Source: Bryobacterales bacterium (GTDB lineage Bacteria > Acidobacteriota > Terriglobia > Bryobacterales > Bryobacteraceae). Taken from it: 47,685 nucleotides of DNA. Of this stretch, positions 1-9,288 are shown in pieces. The notes under the pieces were generated by a model, which had not been told where the DNA came from, made no database searches, and was given only the letters and a program-made list of their open reading frames with translations. The stretch is taken from assembly GCA_016789785.1 (NCBI GenBank), contig JAEUQE010000034.1, forward strand, positions 1 through 47,685. The letters run 5' to 3'. The translations under genes were made by a program, and so were the position numbers. Numbering within the stretch: the first letter of the stretch is position 1; every line of letters starts with the position of its first letter.

Positions 1-2
1 GA

Positions 3-2615
3 TTGCGCACGCGCAACTTCTTCCTGCCGGCCGGACGCCCCATTCCCAAATCGATCTTCAACATCTTCGGCGGCACCATTGGCGGCAAGATTATCCGCGA
101 CAAACTGTTCTACTTTGGCAGCATGGAGAGCACGCTGGAGCGAGCCGGCATCACCCGCATCACGGACTCCGTGCCGACCGCGGCGATCCGCGCCGGCAAC
201 TTCAGCGGACTGCCAACCACGTTGTACGACCCGTTGACAGGGACCGACGGCAACAATCGCCAACTCTTCCCCGGCAACATGATTCCGGCCTCACGCATCA
301 ATTCGGTCAGCCGCCGAATCCAGGAACTCGCGCCGCTGCCCAATCAGGCAGGCACTTCGTTCGGAACGCTGCAGAACTTCTTCAGCGCCGGCACGGAGCA
401 GTTGAACCGCTACAACTACGACGTGAAGATCAACTACAATCCGCGCAGCGACCTTGCCGTATGGGGCAAGTACAGCCGCATGGATGCGAACGTCTCTTCG
501 AAGTTCGCATTCGGCGATGTCGGCGGTCCGGGACTGTCCCGCGCTGGCGCCCCCGAAGTGGCGCCGATGGATGTGAACATCTACACCATCGGCTTCAGCA
601 AGACGTTCTCTCCGACGTTCATCGTGGACGGAACGCTGGCCATCAACCGCATGGACACCAACGGCGTGTTCCCCGGCTTTGGTAAGAACATCGGTTCCGA
701 GTTGTGGGGCATTCCGAACACCAACGATCCCGTCGTCTCAGGTCCAGGCGCGGATCGCATCAAGGCCGCGTGCCCCGCCCAAGCGGGTGGCGCATGCTAC
801 ACCGGCATGCCGTCCATCAATCACGGCTTCACCACGTGGGGCAACACCGCAGGCTGGCAACCCTACTTCTACAAGGAGCGCACTTACAACTACTCCACGA
901 ACTTCACCAAGACGCGCGGCGCGCATGAGTTCCGTTGGGGTCTCGATCTGGTGCGCTATCACATGGACCAGTGGCAACCCGAAGTGAGCGGCGGCCCGCG
1001 CGGGTCCATCAGCTTCGATGGCAACGTCACCGGCCAGCGTGGCTACACGCCGAACTATCTCAACCAGTACGCAACGTACCTTCTCGGATTACCGACAACA
1101 ATGCAGAAGGCCGTTCAGTTCTTCCAATACACGAACCGGGAATGGCAGTTCGGATTCTATGGCCGCGACCGCTGGCAAGTAACCCGCAAGCTCACCGTCA
1201 ATCTCGGCCTGCGCTGGGAATACTTCCCGCTGATCACACGCGCCGACCGTGGTTTGGAGCGCTGGGATCCGGCCACCAACCTGGTCTACATGGGCGGCAT
1301 CGGCAACGTGCCGCGCAACACAGGAATGGGCACGCGGAAGGATCTGTTTGCACCGCGCCTGGGCATCGCCTACCGCGTGAATGAAAAGACGGTGCTCCGC
1401 ACGGGCTACGGCCTCACTTACGACCCGCTGCCGTTCTCGCGGCCCTTGCGCGGCATGTATCCATCGACGATCGGCGCAAGCTTCGTTTCGGCGAGTCCCT
1501 TCGCGTGGATCGATACGCTCGACAAGGGCATTCCCGCGATTCCACTGCCGGATATCAGCACCGGCGTGGTCCCGCTTCCGCCGACCGTCGACATGGGACC
1601 GCGCAGTCCCTGGGGCGGAACACTCAACCGGGGCTACATCCAGTCGTGGAACTTCACGTTTGAGCGGCGGCTGCCCTCGGACATCATCACTTCCATCGCT
1701 TATGTTGGCACGCAGACGACCAATCAGTTGGCCGACCGCGACATCAACGCGGCGCCTCCGGGAGGTGGACCGGCGGGACGCCCGCTGGCCGCCACGCAGA
1801 ATCGCCGCATCGCCGCGCTGATGTGGGATGGCTGGCTCAGTTCCAACTACCATTCATTGCAGACCGCGGTGAATCGCCAGTTCCGCAGAGGTCTCTTCCT
1901 CAAGGCGGCTTACACCTGGTCGAAGGCGATCAACATGACCGACGAAGATGGCTGGACCGGCGCTCTGCCATGGGGCTGGGATCCGGTGGTGGGCCGCAAT
2001 CGCGCCGTGGCTGGTTACGACCGGACCCACATGTTCTCGGCGGGCTTCTTCTACGAACTGCCCTTCGGGCCGGGCAAAGCGGTCGCACCGTCTGGCCCTG
2101 CTTCGTGGCTGCTGCGGGGATGGCAGACCAACGGTCTCTTCACTTCGTACACCGGCACACCATTCACGGTGGGCGCCGACGGCGGCGTGCTCAACGCACC
2201 CGGCAACACGCAGACGGCCGATCAGGTGCAAAGTGGCAAGGTTCCGGTGATCGGCGAGATCGGCCCCAACAAGCGCTGGTTCGACCCGCTTGCGTTCCGT
2301 CAGCCGGCGGGTGTGCGTTTCGGTACCACGGGCCGCAACACCATGCGCGGACCGGGCATGTGGAACTTCGATCTCAGCCTGTTCCGCACCTTCAAGCTGA
2401 GCGAGAGGATCAACATGGAGTTCAAGGCTGAGTCGTTCAACTTCACGAATACGCCCAAGTTCTCCAACCCAGGGTCGGGCGTGCAGTCGATGCGGTTGAA
2501 CGCCGACGGCTCGGTTCTCGATCTCGGAAACTTCTCGTCCATCACGAGCACGCTACCGAACCTCGGGTCGGCGTCCGAACGGCAATTCCGCTTCGGCCTG
2601 CGCCTGAGCTTCTAG
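3..2615 (+). CDS. TonB-dependent receptor, Oar-like (5' partial)
   Basis: Outer-membrane receptor that would import a large nutrient or oligosaccharide using TonB energy. The frame is open from the window edge, so the start, signal peptide, carboxypeptidase-like regulatory domain and most of the plug are missing; the first in-frame TTG at base 3 is not a credible start. The 870 visible residues are the beta-barrel. They contain the RDKLFYFGSME segment typical of Oar-type receptors, many alternating aromatic strands, and a last strand ending in LSF with the C-terminal aromatic used for BAM-dependent insertion. It resembles the full-length receptor at 29230-32691. A strong terminator follows. 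The substrate cannot be told from sequence. Confidence 0.9.
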   Translation: MRTRNFFLPAGRPIPKSIFNIFGGTIGGKIIRDKLFYFGSMESTLERAGITRITDSVPTAAIRAGNFSGLPTTLYDPLTGTDGNNRQLFPGNMIPASRINSVSRRIQELAPLPNQAGTSFGTLQNFFSAGTEQLNRYNYDVKINYNPRSDLAVWGKYSRMDANVSSKFAFGDVGGPGLSRAGAPEVAPMDVNIYTIGFSKTFSPTFIVDGTLAINRMDTNGVFPGFGKNIGSELWGIPNTNDPVVSGPGADRIKAACPAQAGGACYTGMPSINHGFTTWGNTAGWQPYFYKERTYNYSTNFTKTRGAHEFRWGLDLVRYHMDQWQPEVSGGPRGSISFDGNVTGQRGYTPNYLNQYATYLLGLPTTMQKAVQFFQYTNREWQFGFYGRDRWQVTRKLTVNLGLRWEYFPLITRADRGLERWDPATNLVYMGGIGNVPRNTGMGTRKDLFAPRLGIAYRVNEKTVLRTGYGLTYDPLPFSRPLRGMYPSTIGASFVSASPFAWIDTLDKGIPAIPLPDISTGVVPLPPTVDMGPRSPWGGTLNRGYIQSWNFTFERRLPSDIITSIAYVGTQTTNQLADRDINAAPPGGGPAGRPLAATQNRRIAALMWDGWLSSNYHSLQTAVNRQFRRGLFLKAAYTWSKAINMTDEDGWTGALPWGWDPVVGRNRAVAGYDRTHMFSAGFFYELPFGPGKAVAPSGPASWLLRGWQTNGLFTSYTGTPFTVGADGGVLNAPGNTQTADQVQSGKVPVIGEIGPNKRWFDPLAFRQPAGVRFGTTGRNTMRGPGMWNFDLSLFRTFKLSERINMEFKAESFNFTNTPKFSNPGSGVQSMRLNADGSVLDLGNFSSITSTLPNLGSASERQFRFGLRLSF

Positions 2616-2669
2616 CGCTGCCCGCACGCCGCGCGCGGAGCAGACCGCTCACGTTCGCTTCCGTCATTC

Positions 2670-2718
2670 AAGGCCTGTTCACTTCTGTTGAGGAAGTGCA
2701 CAGGCCTTTTCCTTTTGC
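2670..2718 (+). terminator. Rho-independent terminator after the TonB receptor
   Basis: A 16-bp stem (2670-2685 against 2693-2708, one mismatch) with a 7-nt loop is followed by T-rich sequence (TTTTCCTTTT). It lies 55 bases after the receptor stop codon and is oriented to end that transcript. Confidence 0.85.
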
Positions 2719-2778
2719 TGTGCCAAATCATGGCCGGAACTGAGCGTTCAACGTGAGGCACTTGCGCGGTGATTCGAA

Positions 2779-3585
2779 CTACGGACCCACGATCCGCACC
2801 CAGGCATCTTTGTCCCCATTGGCGCGCTGCACCTGAAACGCCATGCCGGATGATGTTTGTTTCGTCTTCTTGACGATGTAGAGCAGACAGCAGGGACCGA
2901 GGTCGCCCGCCGATTGCACCAGCCATAACTGGTTCGCCGCGGCCAGACAGCCATGAACAACGGCGATGTGGCCCGGGTTTTCGAGAAGGGCACCGTCCTC
3001 CGTGGTCCAGAGCAGGCAGTCATCCATCTGCACATCCTGGATGCTCTTGCGTGGGATGCCCGCGCGTTCCCGGCTTGCGATACTCTTCGCCTCGGAGTGG
3101 GGCTGCCTGTGCTTTCGCAGAAAGTAGGCATTCACGAATCCGCTGCAGTCGATTCCGAAGTGTGTGTCGCAGTGGGCCTGGATACCCGCGATCTCAGGGA
3201 ACGCTCCGCACTGGCCGGTGCCGGCGGCGAACTCCAATGCGAGTTCGTACTCCTCCGGGAAGCCCTTCCCGCTGTAGGCCATTTGAAGCATACCGCGTTC
3301 GCTCTTATCGTATTGGGATCCGCGCGTCTTCTTCAGACCTGCTTTGATCGTGTCGAACCAGAGGTCCTTGCGTGCCTTGTACTCCTCGTATTTCGGGCTC
3401 TCCGTGTTGATCGGGACCATGAAGTAGGTGCGTAACTTCACTGGGTGTACCGTCCGCATCACCTCTTCCCCGTTCATCGTGGAGAGAAAGCTCACGGTGA
3501 GGCTGTGATAGATGTTCATCATCTTCAGAGGATCGAGTGCGGCATACCGCTGCTCGAGCATCGTATCGTAGACGAGTTGTTCCAT
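2779..3585 (-). CDS. NlpC/P60-like cysteine hydrolase-fold protein
   Basis: A 268-residue protein of unknown specificity. Residues 146-150 read DCSGF, the nucleophile motif of NlpC/P60 cysteine peptidases, with Cys147 as the expected catalytic residue. GHIAVVHG at 205-212 supplies the expected histidine (His206). NlpC/P60 enzymes usually cut gamma-D-Glu-diaminopimelate bonds in peptidoglycan or act as amidases. The 140 residues before the motif are not recognised, and no signal peptide or membrane segment is seen, so cytoplasmic action or another substrate is possible. The ATG at 3585 is the only sensible start because an in-frame TGA lies 7 codons upstream. The gene stands alone: the receptor upstream is on the other strand, and the next minus-strand gene ends 266 bases away. 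Confidence 0.6.
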   Translation of the reverse strand: MEQLVYDTMLEQRYAALDPLKMMNIYHSLTVSFLSTMNGEEVMRTVHPVKLRTYFMVPINTESPKYEEYKARKDLWFDTIKAGLKKTRGSQYDKSERGMLQMAYSGKGFPEEYELALEFAAGTGQCGAFPEIAGIQAHCDTHFGIDCSGFVNAYFLRKHRQPHSEAKSIASRERAGIPRKSIQDVQMDDCLLWTTEDGALLENPGHIAVVHGCLAAANQLWLVQSAGDLGPCCLLYIVKKTKQTSSGMAFQVQRANGDKDAWVRIVGP

Positions 3586-3851
3586 GACCTGTCAATGAGG
3601 CCTCCTAACAGGCATCAGTCTATCGCCGGCGCCTGCGCAAGGCCAAGCGTCGCAGTCCGCCGGGACCAGGTGAAAGCGTGGAAAGACTCCCGTCGTTTGG
3701 CGCGCTCCGAAGTTCGCCAACCAAGCCTGCGAGCAAGGGGCCTCCCCGAAGACGCAGGAAACAAATCGTCCGTAAGATGTTTGTGATGAAAACGCGCAAG
3801 CCTTACCGAATCAGCCGTAGCACTGTACATGGAGCAGGGCGAGGAACTCAC

Positions 3852-6800
3852 TCACGATGACGGACAAGAAGTCACCGTTGAAAAACTTGCTCCGCTGTCG
3901 ATGGTGATCTGGCTGCTACCCACGTTGCCTTTGACGTTCGTGATCCAGTTCTGCACGTCGGTAACGACGGTGCCGCTTCCGGTGAAATTCTGGAGTTGGA
4001 AGGTGGTCCCGGGCCGGACGCGGAGGCGGTAGCCTTCCTGGACGGCGGGGTTGCTCGTACTGTTATTGGAGACCAGATTGAGGCAGACAGACGCGTTGGA
4101 ACTCCCGGCGCTCGATCCAGCCTCGACGGCGATGCCTTCGAGCGAGGCGCTCGAGTCGAGGCGGACGGTGTTGTTGTTGGCGGTGAGATTGAGAACACCG
4201 CCGTTGGTTTTCGCCTGGCCGCGGATGCCATAGGTCGCGTTACCCGAGATATTGTTGCCGCTAATGCTTGCACTCAGCCTGCCATCATTCTCCACCTCAG
4301 CCGTGATGCCATTGCCGGAGCTGGAAGAGACGGTGATGGTATTGCCGTTAAGGTTGGCTGTGAGGATGGAGTTGCCCTGGTTGGAGAGGTTCACCGGACT
4401 GGAGAGTGCACTGCTGAGGGTCAGGTTGTTGATGTTGGCGTCGAGCCGGCCGTTGTTGGCCGTCGCCAGATTGATCGCCGGCCCGTTGTTGCCGGTCATG
4501 CTGGCAGAGTCCAGGGTGGCCAAGAGTTTACCCTGGGACGGACTGACCCCTTGCGCCACCAGTTGGACGCAGTTCTGGGAAGCGCCGCTGATCTGTGTGT
4601 TGCCAGTGACTGTCAGCGAGAGGTTGGCTACAGCGTTGGAGAAGATCTGGATCTGGTCACCGGGCGCCGCCGATCCTGGCGAGGGAGTCTGGAAGCGGGT
4701 GTTGTTGCGGATGGTCAGTGCGTCCGGCGTTCCCGCGTAGGCGGTTGCCGTGCTGTTGCTGATGGCCAGATTCATATCCTTGCCATCGCGAACGATGCTG
4801 TTGTCGATAACGGACGTGCCCAGCAGATTGTCGATCTTGATGTTGTGGATATTGAGAGCGTTGGTGGCGCCACCGTCGAAGATCGCGCCGTTGGAAATGC
4901 TGAGGTCGCGCACGTTTAAGCCATAGAAGTTATGGCGTTCGGTGAGATCCGGGGAACCGGGAAGCGCGCCGGTGGTGGTGTCGAAGGTGGACCGGTTGAT
5001 GGTCAGACCGTTGACGTTGCGGGCGTCCAGGTTGTTATCGAAGCTGTTGGTGACGGATATGTCCGTGAGCGTGACGACGCGGGTGCTGGAAAGGCGGATG
5101 CCGTCGGCAGTGGCACTGCCGATGGAGCCGCCGGTGTTGGCTGTGCCGGTTCCGGTGACAGAGAAGCTGCCGCTGGATGGATTATTGACGTTGCTGAGAT
5201 TGATGCCGATATCGAAGGTGCCGCTGGCGTTCACGGCCGTGATGCTGTAAGTGCCGCTGACGTTGTTGAGATTGACGGCACGGGCACCGGTGGTGGTGAT
5301 GTTCGGGATGTTGCCGACCACCTGGCCGGTAAAAGGGCCGGTGAGCGTCGCCTGTAGCCCGGCGGTTCCCAAGGGAGGCTGGATGCGAAGGCCACGCACA
5401 TTGACGTTGTTGCCGTTCATGCTGACCGTACCCTGGATGATGGGGTGCGTACCGCCGATGGTGGGGCGGGCGATGGTGAAGGCGGATGGCGTGATCCCCA
5501 TCACGGCATCGAAGGAGGCCCCGGTGACGCCCTGGCCGACCAGCCAGCCGTCGGTGGGGAGCGTGACGCCGGCGCCGCTGGCCGTGGTGCCGCTATAAAC
5601 AAAGATGCGCTGGTTGGTGTTGGCGCCCAAGGCGGTGGTGGCCGAGGCCAGCGAGTTGAACGGCGTCTGCAGGCGGCCATCGCCATTGACGCCGGCCCCT
5701 GGGTTGACGAAGTGGATCACCGGACCGGCGATAACGAAGGTGCCGCTGCCGCCGGTGCAGGCACTCGGCGTGGCGCCCGCGCCGTTATCGCAAACCGTGT
5801 AGGTGAAGTTGACGTTACCGGTGGTGCCTGGCGGAGGATCGTAGATGAACGAGCCATCGGCGGCGAACGACACCGCGCCACTGGCGGGCGCCATCGCGGT
5901 AAGGGTGAACGCGGGGCTGGCGTTTTCCGGATCGCCTGGATCGGTGGCACCGGCGAGCATGGTGGTGGCGGTGGCGACGATGCGCATATTCGCCTGCACG
6001 TTGAAGTTCTTGGCGGTCAGCACCGGCGGGTCATTGACGGCGTTGATGGTGATGTTCACGGTGACCGCCGAAGAGTTCCCTTCGCCGTCGCTGACGCGGA
6101 ACGTGAAGCTGTCCGCGCCGTTGAGATTCGCGCTGGGCGTGTAGATCACGGCGCGGGTACAGCTCCAGGACGTACCGCCGCAGGAGCCGCCACCAAAGGT
6201 GCTCACGTTACCTTTTGTGGGGGCGTCGACCAGGGAGAAGATCAGGGTGTCACGATCCGGATCGGTTGCGGTCAGCACGATGAGCTGCGCGGTGTCTTCG
6301 TTCGTGCTGATGGACTGCCCGTTGGCCGTGGGCAGGCGGTTGGGAATCAGGATGGAGCAGTTCGCGGTAGCTGTCTGTTGGATGGGCGACGTGGCGTCCT
6401 GGACCTGCAGGACGAAGTTGTAGGTGCCCTTGGCGTTGGGGGTGCCGGAGATCAACCCGGTTGACGAGTTGATCGTTAGGGGGGGAGGTAGCGTGCCGGA
6501 CTGCAGCGAGTAGCTATAGGAAGCCGTACCGCCGCTGGCGGTCACTGAAGAGGAATACGCCGTCCCAACATTTCCTTGGGTGGCGGTTGGGCAGGTGGCC
6601 GTGAGCGCGGTGACGAAGTTCGCGGTCACCGACAGGGGCGCGTTCATGGTAACGGTAGTGGCGGCACTCGTGGCGCTGGCGACCGGGCCGGTCCAGCCAT
6701 TGAAGGCAAAGCCGGAATTGGCGGTGGCGATGACATTCTGCACCGAGCCGGCAAGGAAGAAGGAGCCGGAGGCCGGGGTGACGTTGCCGCCATTGGAAGG

Positions 6801-9242
6801 CGTAGCCGCCGTGGTGAGTTGGTGTCCGGTGCTGAAGGTGGCGGTGAAAGTGGTGGCCGAGGAAGGCGCAACGATCGCATGGACGATGGCGCCGCCATCG
6901 GACCAGTTGGTGAACAACTGGCGCGTACTGCCCGAACCCTGTGGCGATGTGGTACCGATGGTGTGGTTGGAACCGGATGTCCAGTTAAACGTCTGCGGGG
7001 CGGTGAACGTATTCCCATCGACGATGATGCTGAGGCCGGCGGGGACGGTGGTGACGGTGATGGCGCTCTGTGCCGTGAAGTTGGCTGTCAGCGACACTGG
7101 CGCCGACATGGTAACGGTGGTGGGGGAGCTGCTGGGGCTGGCCACCGGACCGGTCCAATTGGAGAAGGCGAAGCCGGAGTTCGCGGTGGCCGTCACGGTT
7201 TGAACCGAACCAGCGGCGAAGAACGTACCCGTGGCGGGCGTCACGTTGCCGCCGTTGCTGGGCGATGCGGCAATGGTGAGTTGGTGTTCGGTGTTGAAGT
7301 TGGCGGTGAATGTGGTGGCGCTGCCGGGAGTGACGATGGTGTGGGCGATCGCGCCGCCATCGGACCAGTTATTGAAGACGTGGCGCGTACCGCCGGAGCC
7401 TTGCGGGGTGGTAGTGGCGATGGTGTGGTTCGAGCCGGGAGTCCAGTTGAAGGTTTGGGGAGCGGTGAGGGTATTGCCGTCAACGACGATGGTAAGACCG
7501 GCGGGCACGGTGGTGACGGTGATGCCCACCGTGGAAGCTGTGCTGATGTTAATGCCGCAGTTGGCGGTCTGCGTCTGCAGATTGGCATCGGTGACGACGC
7601 CGGTGAAATTGAAAGGGCCGGCGGTGTTCGGGGTGCCGCTCACTACGCCGGTGCCGGGCGTCAGCACAAGCGGAGGGGGCAAGACGCCGGACTGCAAGCC
7701 GTAGCTATACCCGCCGGCGCCGCCGGAAGCGACGAAGGCCGAACTGTAGGGCGTGCCGACCTGGCCGTTGGAGGTAGGGCAGGTTAAGGTCAAGGCGCTG
7801 GAGGCTGGGCTGATGGTGATGCCGCAGTTGGCGCTGGCGGTGCCGCTGGGCAGGCCCGTTCCATCGACGAGTGTGGCGGTGAAGTTGAACGTGCCGCTGG
7901 CGGTCGGGCTGCCGGTGATAACGCCGGTGGCGGGGTTGAGGATGAGGCCGTTGGGAAGGCTGCCGGGACCAATGGAGTAAAGGTAAGGCTGGACGCCACC
8001 TTCCCCGTTCAGCGCGGAGTTGTAGGATACGCCGTTGGTGCCGCCGTTGGCGGGGCAGCCAACCGTGACGGGAGCGGGCGGAAAAGTGCCGGAGTAGGTG
8101 ACAGGCGTACCGGAAATAATGACGCCAGTCGGATTATTGAAGCTCAACGCAATCGGCACGGACTGGCCGGGGTTGAGTCCCCCGGCGGCGGTGCGATACG
8201 GACTTCCGTTGAAGGTGCCGTTGAGATTAGCCAGGGTGACACCGGCGGGCAGATTCGTGAGAACAACATTGATGGGACCGGGGATGGCGGTGCCACTGAT
8301 GTTCGTCACGGTCATGGTGCCGTTGAAGGTGCGGGTGACCCGCGAAAACAGGAAGCCAGTGGTGATGACGGAAACCTGGCTCGAGACATTAAAGATGGTG
8401 CTGGCGGCGGAGCGCACGGTGATGGCCAGGGCTTTGATGGCTCGGCCGGTGGCGAGCGCGCTCTCTGACCCGGCGGCCGTCCAGTAGCCGGCGGGGTTCT
8501 GCTGGTCGAGCAGGGTGCGGGCGGCTTCCACGGAGAGATCGATGGTGGCCGCGCGGGCGGTGGCGCCGGCCTTGGCGATGGATGCTTCCAGATCCGCCGA
8601 CTGCACCAGGGGGTTATCCGCGTTGCGAGTCAGCCAGGCGCGGGCGAGCGCGATGGTCTCGCTGTAAGGGATTGCCGCGCCAGAGGACTCATCGAACCCG
8701 GCGCGTTCGAACGCCAGGAGGTTGGTGGCCGTGGAAGCGCCCTGGGGGTCGCAGGCGGCGCAATCGCCGCGCCAGGAACCGGCGGCGTCACCGTTGCGGG
8801 TGACCGAGCGGTGCAGGTACCAGAGTCCCTCCTCGACAGCGATACGAGCTTCGGTGGCGATGCCGGCTTCGCTCACTTTTACTACATACGTGGCGCTGGC
8901 GGATTCGCCCGTGGTCTTATTGGTGACCGTGAGGCGGGCGCTAAACTGTGACCCAGTGGGCGCGGTATAGACGTGCCGTGCCGACAGATCGCTGGGGTCG
9001 GTCGGTGTGAACCGCGCGCCGGGCGAGCCGTCGCCGAAGTCCCAGAACGCCTCGAGGGTATCGCCGGCGAGCGTGGCGGTGGCCTTCAGCGTGGTTGCAC
9101 GGCCAGAGAGTACGGGGTGCGGGAGCGAGAGGTCCGATGGGTCGGCCGGAACGGTCCTGACTTCCAACGGGGCGGCACCCCCGGCGAGAGCCGCAGAGGC
9201 AAAGAGAACAAACAGACGGGCACACGTCCGGTCACGATGCAC
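3852..9242 (-). CDS. Giant secreted mosaic protein (PKD, toroid, Ig-like, beta-helix)
   Basis: A predicted exported protein of about 1796 residues. I start it at the GTG at 9242, not the TTG at 9263, because GGAGG lies 6 bases before it and the product then begins with a clean signal peptide (ARLFVLFASAALAGGA). Domains in order: PKD (about 40-125, with WDFGDGSPG); a helical segment (about 125-290) resembling prenyltransferase/squalene-cyclase toroid repeats (EGLWYLHRS, LLDQQNPAGYW); two He_PIG-type Ig domains (about 395-570); two tandem 154-residue repeats with InlB-like 'NWSDGG' and 'NWTGP' motifs (about 573-880); another He_PIG domain; cadherin-like tandem domains with NEDTAQL and NDPPV (about 965-1180); then a right-handed beta-helix rich in Asn ladders (about 1180-1760). 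No C-terminal anchor, PEP-CTERM or autotransporter barrel is visible. It is probably an extracellular adhesin or matrix protein. Secretion route and ligand are unknown. Confidence 0.85.
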   Translation of the reverse strand: MHRDRTCARLFVLFASAALAGGAAPLEVRTVPADPSDLSLPHPVLSGRATTLKATATLAGDTLEAFWDFGDGSPGARFTPTDPSDLSARHVYTAPTGSQFSARLTVTNKTTGESASATYVVKVSEAGIATEARIAVEEGLWYLHRSVTRNGDAAGSWRGDCAACDPQGASTATNLLAFERAGFDESSGAAIPYSETIALARAWLTRNADNPLVQSADLEASIAKAGATARAATIDLSVEAARTLLDQQNPAGYWTAAGSESALATGRAIKALAITVRSAASTIFNVSSQVSVITTGFLFSRVTRTFNGTMTVTNISGTAIPGPINVVLTNLPAGVTLANLNGTFNGSPYRTAAGGLNPGQSVPIALSFNNPTGVIISGTPVTYSGTFPPAPVTVGCPANGGTNGVSYNSALNGEGGVQPYLYSIGPGSLPNGLILNPATGVITGSPTASGTFNFTATLVDGTGLPSGTASANCGITISPASSALTLTCPTSNGQVGTPYSSAFVASGGAGGYSYGLQSGVLPPPLVLTPGTGVVSGTPNTAGPFNFTGVVTDANLQTQTANCGINISTASTVGITVTTVPAGLTIVVDGNTLTAPQTFNWTPGSNHTIATTTPQGSGGTRHVFNNWSDGGAIAHTIVTPGSATTFTANFNTEHQLTIAASPSNGGNVTPATGTFFAAGSVQTVTATANSGFAFSNWTGPVASPSSSPTTVTMSAPVSLTANFTAQSAITVTTVPAGLSIIVDGNTFTAPQTFNWTSGSNHTIGTTSPQGSGSTRQLFTNWSDGGAIVHAIVAPSSATTFTATFSTGHQLTTAATPSNGGNVTPASGSFFLAGSVQNVIATANSGFAFNGWTGPVASATSAATTVTMNAPLSVTANFVTALTATCPTATQGNVGTAYSSSVTASGGTASYSYSLQSGTLPPPLTINSSTGLISGTPNAKGTYNFVLQVQDATSPIQQTATANCSILIPNRLPTANGQSISTNEDTAQLIVLTATDPDRDTLIFSLVDAPTKGNVSTFGGGSCGGTSWSCTRAVIYTPSANLNGADSFTFRVSDGEGNSSAVTVNITINAVNDPPVLTAKNFNVQANMRIVATATTMLAGATDPGDPENASPAFTLTAMAPASGAVSFAADGSFIYDPPPGTTGNVNFTYTVCDNGAGATPSACTGGSGTFVIAGPVIHFVNPGAGVNGDGRLQTPFNSLASATTALGANTNQRIFVYSGTTASGAGVTLPTDGWLVGQGVTGASFDAVMGITPSAFTIARPTIGGTHPIIQGTVSMNGNNVNVRGLRIQPPLGTAGLQATLTGPFTGQVVGNIPNITTTGARAVNLNNVSGTYSITAVNASGTFDIGINLSNVNNPSSGSFSVTGTGTANTGGSIGSATADGIRLSSTRVVTLTDISVTNSFDNNLDARNVNGLTINRSTFDTTTGALPGSPDLTERHNFYGLNVRDLSISNGAIFDGGATNALNIHNIKIDNLLGTSVIDNSIVRDGKDMNLAISNSTATAYAGTPDALTIRNNTRFQTPSPGSAAPGDQIQIFSNAVANLSLTVTGNTQISGASQNCVQLVAQGVSPSQGKLLATLDSASMTGNNGPAINLATANNGRLDANINNLTLSSALSSPVNLSNQGNSILTANLNGNTITVSSSSGNGITAEVENDGRLSASISGNNISGNATYGIRGQAKTNGGVLNLTANNNTVRLDSSASLEGIAVEAGSSAGSSNASVCLNLVSNNSTSNPAVQEGYRLRVRPGTTFQLQNFTGSGTVVTDVQNWITNVKGNVGSSQITIDSGASFSTVTSCPSS
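6601..7524 (-). repeat. Two tandem 462-bp coding repeats
   Basis: Within the giant secreted protein, the segment from TVTTVPAGL to the next 'TANF' block occurs twice in direct succession, offset by exactly 462 bases (GTGACGGTGATG at 7513-7524 and 7051-7062 on the forward strand). The copies stay highly similar at both DNA and protein level, which points to a fairly recent in-frame duplication or to gene conversion. Confidence 0.85.
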
Positions 9243-9248
9243 AGGCAA

Positions 9249-9253
9249 CCTCC
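9249..9253 (-). promoter_or_regulatory. Shine-Dalgarno that sets the giant gene start
   Basis: GGAGG on the minus strand ends 6 bases before the GTG at 9242. It lies inside the alternative reading that would begin at TTG 9263, so it favours the shorter product. Confidence 0.6.
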
Positions 9254-9288
9254 GAGTTGTCAAGGAATGGGAATTTCGCTACTGAATG

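Noticed and set aside
3996..7787. Several long plus-strand frames opposite the giant secreted protein (for example 5445-6464 and 6576-7787)
   Set aside because: They are glycine/arginine/valine-rich mirror readings of the beta-strand repeats, and the minus-strand frame has clear domains, a signal peptide and a ribosome binding site.
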